Shown: positions 9,077-18,184 of the stretch, in pieces
Numbering within the stretch: the stretch's first letter is position 1
Layout: each line of letters starts with the position of its first letter
Origin: Actinokineospora bangkokensis
GTDB taxonomy: Bacteria > Actinomycetota > Actinomycetes > Mycobacteriales > Pseudonocardiaceae
Direction of reading: 5' to 3'
Length of the DNA stretch: 64,000 nt
Assembly (NCBI RefSeq): GCF_001940455.1
Contig: NZ_MKQR01000007.1
Span: 449,928-513,927 of the forward strand
The notes under the pieces: model-generated
Database searches by the model: none
Told to the model about the DNA's origin: nothing
What the model saw: the letters and a program-made list of their open reading frames with translations, nothing else
Made by a program: the position numbers and the translations under genes

Positions 9077-9738
9077 GGCCTGCCCAGCTGGTAGCCCCGG
9101 CCGTGCACGGTGTCCACCACGCCGCGCCCGAGCTTGCGGCGCAGGTAGTGCACGTAGGAGTCGACCACGGCGGTGCTCTCGGCCTCGGTGAACACCTGCC
9201 GCAGCAGTTCGGTCCTGGTGAACACCATCGTCGGGCGCGCGGCGAGCGCCGCCAGCAGCGCGCACTCGCGCTCGGAGAGCCGCTGCTGGCGGCGCTCGCC
9301 GGTGAGCTCGACCGACCGGGTGTCGAGGTCCAGGCGACCACCGGGCACCGCCAGGACCCTGGCGAGCTCGGCGTGGCGCCTGCGCAGCGCGCGCAGCCTC
9401 GCCAGCAGCTCGTCGACGTCGAACGGCTTGCCCAGGTAGTCCTCGGCGCCTGCGTCCAGACCCGCGACGCGGTCGGCCGGGTTGCCCAGTGCCGAGAGCA
9501 CCAGCACCGGGGTGGCGACCCCGCGCGAGCGCAGCCTGGCCAGCAGGTCCAGCCCGTCCACGGCGGGCAACCCCCGGTCCAGCACGAGCACCGCGTACCG
9601 GCGGGTCAGCCCCAGGTGCAGCCCGCGGTGCCCGTCGTGGGCGAGGTCGACGGCGTACCCCTCCTCGACCAGCAGCCGTTCGAGCATGCTCGCCAAGGCG
9701 CGGTCGTCCTCGACGACCAGGACAGCGGGGGACTCCAC
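9073..9738 (-). CDS. OmpR/PhoB-family response regulator
   Basis: A 221-residue regulator. The receiver domain (residues 5-115) shows the acidic pair EDD, phosphoacceptor Asp in VLVLDRGLPAVDG, switch Ser in VLSALG and KPFDVDEL. The winged-helix domain (130-220) has LSERECALLAALAARP and VDSYVHYLRRKLG, ending GRGYQLGRP. The start is GTG 9738, which puts the receiver at the very N-terminus. It is the first gene of an operon with its kinase. A direct repeat typical for this family lies just upstream (9771-9788), suggesting autoregulation. Confidence 0.9.
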   Translation of the reverse strand: MESPAVLVVEDDRALASMLERLLVEEGYAVDLAHDGHRGLHLGLTRRYAVLVLDRGLPAVDGLDLLARLRSRGVATPVLVLSALGNPADRVAGLDAGAEDYLGKPFDVDELLARLRALRRRHAELARVLAVPGGRLDLDTRSVELTGERRQQRLSERECALLAALAARPTMVFTRTELLRQVFTEAESTAVVDSYVHYLRRKLGRGVVDTVHGRGYQLGRP

Positions 9739-9770
9739 GCCGCCATTGTGGACCCGGTGGCAGGTCACCG

Positions 9771-9788
9771 CTCCCAGGAACCTCCCAG
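9771..9788. promoter_or_regulatory. direct repeat, likely binding site of the OmpR-type regulator
   Basis: CTCCCAG occurs twice with a 4-bp gap (9771-9777 and 9782-9788), an 11-bp period. Head-to-tail 7-mers with 11-bp spacing are the usual target of OmpR/PhoB dimers. The site is 33 bp upstream of the regulator start and 48 bp upstream of the divergent DUF2231 gene. Confidence 0.5.
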
Positions 9789-9835
9789 ATCCGGGGGCCA
9801 GGATCACGGGCACACCGAATCCCGGGGAGGTTGGG

Positions 9836-10327
9836 ATGTTGCAGGTCTTCGGCTTGCCGCTGCACCCGCTGGTCGTGCACGCGGTCGTCGTGCTCGTCCC
9901 GCTGGCCGTGGTGACCGGCATCGTGGTGGCCTGCTGGCCCGCCGCCCGCCGCCGGTACGGCTGGGCCGTGCTGGTGCTCACCGGGATGGCCCTGGTGTCG
10001 ATCCCGCTGGCCACCAGCAGCGGCGAGGAGTTGGAGCACAACATCGCGGGCAGCGACCTGATCCGGGCCCACGCCCACCTGGGGGACCAGTTGCTGGTGT
10101 TCGTGGCTGCCCTGTTCGCCACCCTGTTGGCCGTGCTGCTGCTCGACCGTCGCCGCGACCGTCTGCCGCGCTGGCCCGCACTGCTGGCCGCTGTCCTGGT
10201 GGTCGCCTCGGCCACGGTGTCCGCCGTGCAGGTGGTGCGCATCGGGGATTCCGGTGCCCGCGCCGCGTGGTCGGACACCCGGTACGTGCAGTCGGCCAGT
10301 GGGTCGGAAGAGGACGACGACGGCTGA
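9836..10327 (+). CDS. DUF2231 family membrane protein
   Basis: A 163-residue protein beginning MLQVFGLPLHPLVVHAVVVLVPL, the characteristic opening of DUF2231 with HPLVVH. Four membrane helices are at about 12-34, 40-58, 82-103 and 112-132; the C-terminus is acidic (SEEDDDG). Some relatives are suspected heme or redox membrane proteins because of the paired histidines, but no function is proven. Start ATG 9836 follows GGGGAGG by six bases. It shares its upstream region with the divergent two-component operon. Confidence 0.85.
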   Translation: MLQVFGLPLHPLVVHAVVVLVPLAVVTGIVVACWPAARRRYGWAVLVLTGMALVSIPLATSSGEELEHNIAGSDLIRAHAHLGDQLLVFVAALFATLLAVLLLDRRRDRLPRWPALLAAVLVVASATVSAVQVVRIGDSGARAAWSDTRYVQSASGSEEDDDG

Positions 10328-10406
10328 GCGGCCGTTCCTCGTACCCATCGAGGTGGTTTCGCCGACGTGCTGGACCCGCTCGACGTGGCGGCCACCGCGA
10401 GCGCGT

Positions 10407-11222
10407 CTACACACCGAGGTCGCGGCGCCCGAAGGCGGTGACAGCCGCCGTCCCGGCCAACGCCGCCACCGCGGCGACGAGCAGGCAGGGCAACACGGGC
10501 AGGCCTTCGGTGAGGGCCCTCCCCGGCGCCGCGGCGAACGGCGAGAGCACCCGCCAGGGGTGCAGCCAACCGACCCGGTCGCCCAGGGCGTTCACCAGGT
10601 AGGTGAGCAGCGCCAGTCCCGTTGCCGCCGCCGTGGCCGCGCCGCGCCGGGCCGTGGCGGCACCGACGGCGAAGGCGACCGCGGCGAACAGCACCGCGAT
10701 GAGGGTGGTGGTCGAGACGGCCGCGAGCACCCCGGCCGCGCCGACGTCCAGGCCGGTCATCACGCACCCCACCAGCACGGTGGTGGCCAGCACGATGGCC
10801 GCGACCGCCACGTCGATCAGCACCGCGGCCCCCCTGGCAGCCAGCAGCGACGCGCGGGGGACGGGGTTGACCAGCAGGAACTCCAGGTGACCCGCGCGCT
10901 CGTCAACCGCCGTGGCGGCCGAGGCCTGGGAGATGGCCAACCCGATCAGCATCAGCGGGGCTGTCAGGCTGAACAGCTCCGCGCGCAGGTACCCGGCGCC
11001 GGTGGCGAAGTCGGTGTCCAGGTCGAACACGGAGCGCAACGCCGGTGGGTAGTCGTCGAGCAACCGCACCAGGTCGGCTGCCACCGAGTGCACCGCCGGG
11101 TAGGCCGACAGCTGCAGCGCGGTGAGCGCGAACAGGCCCGTTGTCCAGGCGAGCGTACTGCTGCGGGAGCGCCGCAGGAACAGCCGCAGCAGCACCCAGG
11201 TCCTCGTTGTCTCAGCGCGCAC
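10407..11222 (-). CDS. ABC-2 type transporter permease
   Basis: A 271-residue permease with about six membrane helices. The pattern is a helix near residue 25, a large loop, then VDERAGHLEFLLVNPVPRASLL, the conserved amphipathic region of ABC-2 permeases, and four further helices. It starts at GTG 11222 inside the end of the ATPase gene (11-bp overlap). With 11212-12120 it forms a simple export system of the drug/antibiotic or polymer type; the substrate is not visible. Its end faces the DUF2231 gene across 79 bp. Confidence 0.87.
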   Translation of the reverse strand: MRAETTRTWVLLRLFLRRSRSSTLAWTTGLFALTALQLSAYPAVHSVAADLVRLLDDYPPALRSVFDLDTDFATGAGYLRAELFSLTAPLMLIGLAISQASAATAVDERAGHLEFLLVNPVPRASLLAARGAAVLIDVAVAAIVLATTVLVGCVMTGLDVGAAGVLAAVSTTTLIAVLFAAVAFAVGAATARRGAATAAATGLALLTYLVNALGDRVGWLHPWRVLSPFAAAPGRALTEGLPVLPCLLVAAVAALAGTAAVTAFGRRDLGV

Positions 11223-12120
11223 GGTTGCGGTGTCCCTCCACGTAGTCGACGAAGGCGTCCCCCAGGTCGGGCTCCCCGCCAGTGACCGTTACGGGGTCGT
11301 GGTCCGCGGCCACGCGCAGCAGAGCGCCGACGGGGCCGGTGAACCGGCACCGCACCGAGGTGCCCGCCCCGACCGCCTCGCGCACGCCGGGCAGGTTGGC
11401 GAACACCGCGGTGGGCACGGGGGTGGCGAAGGTGAACTGCACCTCTCGCAGCGCTGCCCCGGTCAGGTCGGCGACGGTGCCGCACATCTCCAGCCGCCCA
11501 TCGAGCAGCACCCCGACGCGGTCGGCGGTGCGCTCGACCTCAGACAGCGCGTGCGACGACAGCAGCACAGCTCCTCCGCGCGCGGCGTAGGCGCGCAGCC
11601 AGTCGTGCAGCACCCGCTGGGCGAGGGGGTCGAAACCGGCGGACGGTTCGTCGAGCAACACCACGTCGGGGTCGTGCAGGAACGCCTGCGCCAGCCCCAG
11701 CTTCTGCCGGTTGCCGCGCGACAGTTCGCCCCAGGGCCGGTCCAGGTCCAGCTCCAGCCTGCGGGCCAGGTCGTGGGCCGTGCCCAGGTCGTGGTGGTCA
11801 CGCAGCTCGGCGCACAGCTCGAGGACCCGCCGCCCGGTCATCTCCGGGTACACCGCGAAGCCAGAAGGCAGGTACCCCAATCGCTCGCGGATGGCCACCG
11901 AGTCCAGGTGCGCGTCCATGCCGAGCAGCCATGCCCGCCCAGCGCTGGGCCGGACCAGGTCGACCAGCACTCGCAGCGTCGTCGTCTTGCCCGCACCGTT
12001 GGGGCCCAGCAGCGCGAACACCTCACCCGGACGCACCCGGAGGTCCACCTCGGACAGGGCGCGCCTGCGGCCGTAGGACTTGGCCAGACCTGCGATCTCG
12101 ATCGCGGGGGTCGTCGACAT
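11212..12120 (-). CDS. ABC transporter ATP-binding protein
   Basis: A 302-residue ATPase. Walker A GPNGAGKTT is near residue 42, a Q-loop region contains LPSGFAVYPEMTGR, the signature motif is LSRGNRQKLGL, Walker B is VVLLDEPSAGFDP and the H-loop is LLSSHALSEVE. The 80-residue C-terminal extension is typical of the DRA/CcmA subfamily that partners ABC-2 permeases. The start is ATG 12120; the frame stays open upstream, but the domain begins here. It is co-transcribed with the overlapping permease. Confidence 0.9.
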   Translation of the reverse strand: MSTTPAIEIAGLAKSYGRRRALSEVDLRVRPGEVFALLGPNGAGKTTTLRVLVDLVRPSAGRAWLLGMDAHLDSVAIRERLGYLPSGFAVYPEMTGRRVLELCAELRDHHDLGTAHDLARRLELDLDRPWGELSRGNRQKLGLAQAFLHDPDVVLLDEPSAGFDPLAQRVLHDWLRAYAARGGAVLLSSHALSEVERTADRVGVLLDGRLEMCGTVADLTGAALREVQFTFATPVPTAVFANLPGVREAVGAGTSVRCRFTGPVGALLRVAADHDPVTVTGGEPDLGDAFVDYVEGHRNRAR

Positions 12121-12179
12121 GGTGCCCAGGGTTGCGCCGTCGGTGCGCCGGTGGCAGGGCCCTACGCGCGCGCCGCAGG

Positions 12180-12193
12180 CGGTCCAAGGTCCC
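12180..12193. promoter_or_regulatory. weak DevR/DosR-type box upstream of the USP / GNAT-ACS operon
   Basis: CGGTCcaagGTCCC matches 8 of 10 arm positions and ends 89 bp before the ATG at 12282, the same spacing as the strong boxes. It is a candidate only. Confidence 0.35.
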
Positions 12194-12281
12194 GCCGGCA
12201 CGGGTCCGGAGGCGCTTCCGCACAGCACACCCCGAGCGGTGGCATGGGAGGTGCCCGGCCGCCCCAGCGTGAGGAGACGCG

Positions 12282-13181
12282 ATGCCAGCCACCCCCGAAA
12301 CGGTGATCGCCGCGGTCGACGGCTCGCCGCCGTCGACGCGAGCCGTGCGCTGGGCTGCGGCCGAGGCCGCCCGCACCGGCCGCGCGCTGCGACTGGTCAG
12401 CGTCCACCCGTGGCCGGTCACCGCCTACCCCGAAGGCCTGGTGGTCGCCCACCAGCTGCGGGCGGGCATGCGCCGAGAGGCCAGGCGCGCGCTGTCGGCT
12501 GCGGCGGCCGTCGTCGCCGAGGACCACCCCGACCTGCCGGTCACCACCTCGGTGCTGGAAGGCGAGGTCGTGCCCCGCCTGCGCGCCGCAGGGCAGGACG
12601 CGGCACTGGTCGTGCTCGGCACCCGAGGACGCGGTGGGCTCGCCGGTCTGGTGCTCGGGTCGGTCGCCGTCGGGCTCGCCACCCACTCCACCACCCCCGT
12701 CGTGGTGGTGCGCGGCACCCGCGCCGAGGACCCGGGGGTGGTCGCCGGCCTCGACGGAAGCGGCACCGACGACCCCGTGCTGGCACTGGCCTTCGCCCAC
12801 GCCGCTGCCACCGGCGGGAGCGTCACCGCCACCCACGCCTGGGGTGACTTCCCGCCCGACGGGCTGCACCTGGACGGGGCGCCGACCTTCGAGTGGGCGC
12901 CGCTGGCCGAGTACGCCCGCAACCTCGCCGAGCGCGCCGTCGCGCCGTGGCGGGACAAGTACCCCGACACCACCGTGGTCGTCGACCCCGCGCGGGGGGT
13001 GCCCGCAGAGGTGCTGCGCGACCGGTCCGAGCGCGCCGGGTTGCTCGTGGTCGGCTCCCACGGGCGGAGCAGGCTCGCGGGGTTGTTGCTCGGGTCCACC
13101 ACCCACGCCGTGCTCCACCACGCCGCCTGCCCCGTCGCGGTCGTCCCCCAGGCCCGACCCAACACCGGGGGAACCGGGTGA
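12282..13181 (+). CDS. tandem universal stress protein
   Basis: A 299-residue protein of two USP domains (about 7-145 and 150-293). Both carry an ATP-loop of the G-2x-G-9x-G-S/T type: GTRGRGGLAGLVLGS and GSHGRSRLAGLLLGS, so ATP binding is likely. The first domain has the VAAVDGSPPS-like start and an HPWPVTAYPEG segment found in the Rv2623/Rv2005c group, several members of which are DosR targets. ATG 12282 follows GAGGAG. The stop overlaps the GTG of the next gene (GTGA). Confidence 0.92.
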   Translation: MPATPETVIAAVDGSPPSTRAVRWAAAEAARTGRALRLVSVHPWPVTAYPEGLVVAHQLRAGMRREARRALSAAAAVVAEDHPDLPVTTSVLEGEVVPRLRAAGQDAALVVLGTRGRGGLAGLVLGSVAVGLATHSTTPVVVVRGTRAEDPGVVAGLDGSGTDDPVLALAFAHAAATGGSVTATHAWGDFPPDGLHLDGAPTFEWAPLAEYARNLAERAVAPWRDKYPDTTVVVDPARGVPAEVLRDRSERAGLLVVGSHGRSRLAGLLLGSTTHAVLHHAACPVAVVPQARPNTGGTG

Positions 13182-15820
13182 CCGACGTGGACACCGCGCA
13201 ACCGGAACCGCCCACGGCGGTGTGGGCGCTGGCCGCCGACGGCACCACCGTCGAGGTGCGGGAACTGGGTGCGGGTGACGCGCCCGCCGTGCGCGGGCTG
13301 TACGCGGACCTGCGCCCCGAGGACCGGTACCTGCGCTTCTTCACGCTCTGCCGGGCAGGTGCGGGCAAGTACGTCGACAGCATCACCACCAACGGCGGCG
13401 AGGACCGGCCCGCTTTCGGCGCCTTCCACGGCGGCAGGTTGCTCGGCGTGGCCAGCCTCGCCACCGCAGCGGAGGGGACGAGCGCGGAGCTGGCCGTCGT
13501 CGTCGCCCGCGACGAGCAGGCCCACGGGATCGGCACCCTGCTGCTGGAGTGGCTGGTCGCCAAGGCCCGCGAGCGCGGGATCGGTGCGCTGACCGCCGAC
13601 GTGCTCGCGGCCAACCCCCGGATGCTGCGAGCACTGGGCGACCTGGGGTTGCCGCTGCGCTGCGAGCGCGACGAGGAGGTCCTGCACGTGACGATCCCGC
13701 TCGCCCCCGCCACCCGGTACCCGGCGGCGGTCGACACCCGCGACCGCATCGCGGACCTGCTGTCGCTGCGCCCACTGCTGCACCCTCGGTCTGTCGTGGT
13801 CGTCGGCGCGGGCAGGCATCCCCGCTCCGTCGGGCACGCGGTCCTGCGCAACCTGCTGCACGGCGGCTTCACCGGCGCGCTGGCGGTGGTCAACCCGCAC
13901 GCCCGCCAGGTGCTCGGTGTCCCCAGCCACCCCTCGGTCACCACCCTGCCGTTCACCCCGGACCTCGCGGTGGTGTGCGTCCCGGCCGCCGACGTGGTGC
14001 GGGTCGTGCGGGACTGCGCCGAGCGCGGGGTGCGGGCGGTGGTCGTCATCAGTTCCGGGGTGTCGGCGCTACCGGGGGCGGTGAGCTCCCTGCGTCGGGC
14101 GGCGCGCGAGCACGACGTGCGCGTCGTGGGGCCGAACTGCGTCGGTGTCGTCAACAACGCCCGCTCCGCCGCGCTCGACGCCACCTTCCTCGACCGCGTG
14201 CCCGGTGCCGGGTCCGTGGGTGTGCTCGCCCAGTCCGGGGGCGTGGCCATCGCCTTGGCCCACGACCTCGACCGGATCGGCCTCGGGGTGTCCACCCTGG
14301 TCTCCCTCGGGGACGAGGTCGACGTCAGCGCGAACGACCTGCTCCAGTGGTGCATCGGTGATGCGGGCACCGGCGCTGTGGTCGCCTACCTGGAGTCTCA
14401 CGGCAATCCCCGCCGCTTCGCCCGGCTGGGCGCCGCCTTGTCCCGGCGCAAGCCGCTGGTCGTCGTCCGCGCCGGGAGTTCCGAGGTCGGGCAGCGCGCG
14501 GCCACGTCGCACACCGCGGGTCTGACCAGCCCGCCGGTCGCGCTCGCCGCGCTGCACCGCCGTGTCGGCGCCACCACCGTCGACGGCATCGCCGAAGCGG
14601 TCGAGGTCCTGGTGCTGTTCGGCACGCAGCCCCTGCCCGCCGGTCCCCGGGTGGCGGTCGTGACGAATGCGGGCGGGATCGGGGTCCTCGCCGCCGACGC
14701 CTGCACCCGCGCCGGGCTGGGGTGCGCAGCGCTGACCGCCGACACCCGGGCCCGCTTGGCCGAGCTGCTGACGACCGGGGCCGTCGTCAGCGGCCCCGTC
14801 GACACCACCGCTGTCGTCGACGGCGACGTGTTCGCCGCGGCCGTGGGCCTGGTGGCCGCCGACCCCGTTGTCGACGCGGTGATCACCGCCACCGTCCCCA
14901 CGGCGCTGGGCGACCCCGCCGACGGCACCGGGCAGGCCGCCCGCCAGGCCCACCGCCTCGGCGTGCCGATCCTGGTCGTGCGGCCCGGGTCCCGGACGGC
15001 GGTGACCGCTGAGGCGCACGGCGAGCTGCGAGTGCCGGTCTACGCCGATGTCGACCCCGCCGCGCGGGCGCTGGCCCACGCCGTGGCCAGGTGCGCCTGG
15101 CTGGCGCGACCGGTGGTCCCCGCCCGCGTCACCGGTCTCGATGACGCCGCGGTCTTGGCCGCGTACGACCGGACCACGACCGGGGACGACGGGTGGGTCG
15201 ACCCCCAGCAGAGCCTGGAACTGCTGGCCTCGCTGGGTGTGCCCACCGCCGCGGGGCGCACGGTCGCCCCTGCCGACGCGGTCGCCGAGATCGCCCGCGC
15301 CGTGGCCGAGCACGGACCGGTCGCGGTCAAGGCGGTCACCGGCGGTCTTCTGCACAAGTCCGCCGCGGGCGGGGTGCACCTCGGTGTCACCGACGGCATC
15401 GGACCGGTGGCGTCGCTGGTCGGGACGTTCGGCGATCGGCTCACCGGGGTGTTCGTGCAACCCATGGTCGCCGAGGGCGGCGAGTGGCTGGTCGGTGTGC
15501 GTGGAGACCCCCGCTTCGGGCCACTGGTCGTGTGCGGACCAGGGGGGAACAGCGCCGGGTCCGCGCCCGGGCACCGCGTGCGGCTGTGCCCGCTGACCGA
15601 GGCCGACGTGGCCGACCTGGTGGCGGGGTCGGACGACCCGATCGCGCTCGCCGAGGTGGTGCGCCGGATCGCCTACCTCGCCGAACTCGTTCCCGCGGTG
15701 CGCGAACTCGACATCAACCCGGTGATCGTCCGCCCCGGTTCGACCGTCGCGGTCGACGCCCGTGTGCGCTTGGTCCCGCTGGCGGTGCAGGACCCACTGC
15801 TGCGTGCGCTGCCCGGGTGA
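13178..15820 (+). CDS. GNAT acetyltransferase / NDP-forming acyl-CoA synthetase fusion (Pat-like)
   Basis: An 880-residue fusion. The N-terminal GNAT domain (about 20-175) has the acetyl-CoA loop RDEQAHGIGTLL. It is followed by the CoA-binding, succinyl-CoA-ligase-like and ATP-grasp parts of an ADP-forming acetyl-CoA synthetase (about 190-880), with VVGPNCVGVVN, AQSGGVAIAL, ATSHTAG and KAVTGGLLHKSAAGGVHLG. This GNAT-first order is that of actinobacterial protein acetyltransferases, which acetylate and silence acyl-CoA synthetases; the enterobacterial Pat has the reverse order. The conserved His in SHTAG is present, so the synthetase half may still make acetyl-CoA or ATP, unlike enterobacterial Pat where it is inactive. 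GTG 13178 overlaps the USP stop. Confidence 0.85.
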   Translation: MTDVDTAQPEPPTAVWALAADGTTVEVRELGAGDAPAVRGLYADLRPEDRYLRFFTLCRAGAGKYVDSITTNGGEDRPAFGAFHGGRLLGVASLATAAEGTSAELAVVVARDEQAHGIGTLLLEWLVAKARERGIGALTADVLAANPRMLRALGDLGLPLRCERDEEVLHVTIPLAPATRYPAAVDTRDRIADLLSLRPLLHPRSVVVVGAGRHPRSVGHAVLRNLLHGGFTGALAVVNPHARQVLGVPSHPSVTTLPFTPDLAVVCVPAADVVRVVRDCAERGVRAVVVISSGVSALPGAVSSLRRAAREHDVRVVGPNCVGVVNNARSAALDATFLDRVPGAGSVGVLAQSGGVAIALAHDLDRIGLGVSTLVSLGDEVDVSANDLLQWCIGDAGTGAVVAYLESHGNPRRFARLGAALSRRKPLVVVRAGSSEVGQRAATSHTAGLTSPPVALAALHRRVGATTVDGIAEAVEVLVLFGTQPLPAGPRVAVVTNAGGIGVLAADACTRAGLGCAALTADTRARLAELLTTGAVVSGPVDTTAVVDGDVFAAAVGLVAADPVVDAVITATVPTALGDPADGTGQAARQAHRLGVPILVVRPGSRTAVTAEAHGELRVPVYADVDPAARALAHAVARCAWLARPVVPARVTGLDDAAVLAAYDRTTTGDDGWVDPQQSLELLASLGVPTAAGRTVAPADAVAEIARAVAEHGPVAVKAVTGGLLHKSAAGGVHLGVTDGIGPVASLVGTFGDRLTGVFVQPMVAEGGEWLVGVRGDPRFGPLVVCGPGGNSAGSAPGHRVRLCPLTEADVADLVAGSDDPIALAEVVRRIAYLAELVPAVRELDINPVIVRPGSTVAVDARVRLVPLAVQDPLLRALPG

Positions 15821-15940
15821 AACCAGATCCGGGCAGGCCGGCCTAGGCCAGTTGTGGAGCGTCAGCGGTGGCACAGCACGGTCATAGCGGCCTCCGGTCG
15901 GCACCTTGCGCCCGCCAAACCCTGAGAGGAAACGGAACCG

Positions 15941-16438
15941 ATGACGACCACCACCCGCTCGCCGGCGGCCCGCACGCACATCACCATCGCCCGCAGGAGC
16001 ACGGTCACACCGCGGGCGGGCGAGCCGGCCGGAGTCAGCGACCCCCGCGCCCTCAGCGCCGTGGCGTGCTACCTCGACGACGTGGCCGATGCCCTCGACC
16101 GAACAGGCGCGTCCGTGCACACCGTGGAGGTCGAGGTGCGGGGATCGGTGCTGGGCAGGCTCCACCTGCACCCCGATCCGCGATCGGACGAGGAGCTCGT
16201 CCTGCACTGGTTCCCCGACGGCGGCTGGTCGGCGGTGCTGACCCCCTTGGCCCCCGACCGCCCGTCGCACGACTGGCGGCACCTGGGCGGGCACCCACGT
16301 CCGGACCCCCGCGCCGTCGCGGCCTTCGTCCACGGGCTGCGAGCGCGCGACTGCCGCGCCCGAGATCACGGCGACGAACGCAGCAGCGCGCACGACCGCA
16401 GCAGAGGAGAGCAGCGATGCGACACCGCATGGTCCTGA
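15941..16438 (+). CDS. DUF6292-like protein of unknown function
   Basis: A 165-residue protein. The central part, YLDDVADALDRTGASVHTVEVE and DEELVLHWFPDGGWSAVL, resembles the DUF6292 family, common beside regulators in Actinosynnema-type genomes; this assignment is from pattern only. The N-terminal 35 residues are Thr/Arg-rich and the tail beyond about residue 140 is polar and probably disordered. ATG 15941 follows GAGAGGAAA. Its last 22 bp overlap the start of the CBS-BON gene, so the two are coupled. The 120 bp before it hold no clear DosR-type box. Confidence 0.6.
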   Translation: MTTTTRSPAARTHITIARRSTVTPRAGEPAGVSDPRALSAVACYLDDVADALDRTGASVHTVEVEVRGSVLGRLHLHPDPRSDEELVLHWFPDGGWSAVLTPLAPDRPSHDWRHLGGHPRPDPRAVAAFVHGLRARDCRARDHGDERSSAHDRSRGEQRCDTAWS

Positions 16439-17121
16439 GGGTCATGACCAGCCAGCCCACCACGGCCCGCGCCGACACCGGCTTCGCCAAGCTGGTGGAG
16501 TTGATGGCCGCCAGCCGGGTGGACATGCTGCCCGTCGTCGACGAACACCGGCGGGTCCTGGGGGTGGTCACCTCCACCGACCTGCTGGCCAAGGAGAGCG
16601 CCCAGTTGCGCCCCGGGCGCGCATGGGCGCTGCTGGCCCGGCGGGCGGAACGGGTGAAGGCCCGGGGCACCACGGCGGGCGAACTCATGTCGAGCCCGGC
16701 GATCACCACCACCCCGGACACCGACATCGTCCGCGTGGCCCGGTTGATGGCCGACCACCGGGTTCACACCCTGCCCGTCGTCGACCACGCCGGCCGGGTG
16801 GTGGGCGTGGTGGACCGCACCGATGTGCTGCGGGTCTTCCTGCGGCCCGACGAGGAGATCGCCGACGAGATCGACCGCGAGGTGTTCCGCTCGGCCATGG
16901 GCATCGATCCGAGGGACCTGCAGGTCCAGGTGGACGAGGGGATTGTGCGCATCGGCGGGCAGGTCGAGCGGCGCAGTTGGGTGGCGCTGGTGACCGCGCT
17001 GGTGCGGCGGGTGGACGGTGTGGTCGACGTGGTCAACGACCTGCGCCACCGGTTCGACGACACCGGCCTGGTCGTGCCCGACCCGATGACGGTCGACATC
17101 ACCCGCGCACCGCACCCTTGA
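16417..17121 (+). CDS. CBS-pair plus BON domain protein
   Basis: A 234-residue protein built like the one at 4848. CBS 1 is at about 5-60 (VMTSQPTTARADTGFAKLVELM), CBS 2 at about 80-135 (ELMSSPAITTTPDTDIVRVARLM, with HTLPVVDHAGRVVGVVDRTDVL) and a BON domain at about 145-215. The linker between the CBS motifs, residues 58-78, is rich in Arg/Lys. ATG 16417 has GAGGAGAG upstream. It ends 16 bp from the opposing nitroreductase, leaving almost no room for a terminator between the two convergent genes. Confidence 0.9.
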   Translation: MRHRMVLRVMTSQPTTARADTGFAKLVELMAASRVDMLPVVDEHRRVLGVVTSTDLLAKESAQLRPGRAWALLARRAERVKARGTTAGELMSSPAITTTPDTDIVRVARLMADHRVHTLPVVDHAGRVVGVVDRTDVLRVFLRPDEEIADEIDREVFRSAMGIDPRDLQVQVDEGIVRIGGQVERRSWVALVTALVRRVDGVVDVVNDLRHRFDDTGLVVPDPMTVDITRAPHP

Positions 17122-17137
17122 GCTGGGTCCCGGCGGT

Positions 17138-18112
17138 TCACCGCGCCGTCGGGACACCCGGCAGGGGGTGCGCGACCTCGCGCACCCGGCGGCGCGGAGT
17201 GCGCGGGGGCAACGGCCCGGCTGGTGCGTGGCCGACCCTGACGATGAGGTGGGGATGGGCTCGGCCGTGGAGCAGCCGCTCGCGCAGCTGAGCCCGGCTG
17301 CTGCTCACCTCGAACGGTTGCGACTGCGTGCACGAGGCCAGCCCCAGTGAAGTGGCCGTGAGCAGCACGGCTGAAAGCGCCGCCCCCGCGCGCAGCCACG
17401 CGAACCGCGTGTCGTCCAAGGTCGCCAGCACCACCAACCGCCCCCCGCGCGGTGCGGACGCGTCGTTGCTCGGCAACACCCCCCAGGGGAACCGTCGGTC
17501 GAAGCCAGTCGGGGCCCGTGGGCTCACCGCGGAGAGCACGCCTTCGTCGCTGCCCGCCCCCCGGCCGCTCCAGACCAGCATCTCCATGCCGTAGGCGCGG
17601 TCAGCTTCCTGCGTGGCGGCGGCGGTTGCCGCGGCGTCGACCACCGCGTCGACCTCCCCCGGGTGGTCCAACGGCTTCAGCACGGCGCCCTCGTCGTGTG
17701 CCCGCCGCACCAGCAGGCGCACGGCTGCCGGTGGTACCAGGCAGTCGGAGTAGGTCCGCCGATCGCTGCGGCGGCCAGCCACCGCGTCGACCAGCCCGAC
17801 GTCGACCTGCCTGGGCGCAGCACCGGTCAGCCGTATTGCCGCGAGGTGGTCGGGGTCCTCCGCGTTCGGCAGCAGCCGCACGGAGCTGCCCATACCCCGG
17901 CTGGCCAGCGCCACCCGCAGGTGGTGCAGTGCCGCCCCGCAGCTGATCAGCAGCTCGCGCTCGTGCGGGTCGGTGGCGGGCACTGCCCTGGTTCGGTCGG
18001 CCAGCAGGTGCAGCGACCTGGTGCCCACCAGCCATCGCCACGGCTGGGTGTTGTGCACCGACGGTGCCCGACCAGCCACCTCCAGCACCTCGTAAGCGGT
18101 GCGCACGTCCAT
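17138..18112 (-). CDS. Acg-family putative nitroreductase 2
   Basis: A 324-residue member with [12 protein letters not shown] at residues 17-28, then LISCGAALHHLRVAL, the GRRSDRRTYSD motif and the acidic loop MLVWSGRGAGSDEGV. This is the fullest form of the family pattern in the window. ATG 18112 follows GGGGAGGA. It reads away from the Rv1733c-like gene, with two DosR-type boxes between them (18185-18220), so both directions are probably co-induced. Confidence 0.87.
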   Translation of the reverse strand: MDVRTAYEVLEVAGRAPSVHNTQPWRWLVGTRSLHLLADRTRAVPATDPHERELLISCGAALHHLRVALASRGMGSSVRLLPNAEDPDHLAAIRLTGAAPRQVDVGLVDAVAGRRSDRRTYSDCLVPPAAVRLLVRRAHDEGAVLKPLDHPGEVDAVVDAAATAAATQEADRAYGMEMLVWSGRGAGSDEGVLSAVSPRAPTGFDRRFPWGVLPSNDASAPRGGRLVVLATLDDTRFAWLRAGAALSAVLLTATSLGLASCTQSQPFEVSSSRAQLRERLLHGRAHPHLIVRVGHAPAGPLPPRTPRRRVREVAHPLPGVPTAR

Positions 18113-18184
18113 CCGTTCCTCCCCAGGTCGGGATCGGGTCGTCTGCCAAGGGGCGAGCATCCCCCGGGCTCGATCCCGGGAGCA

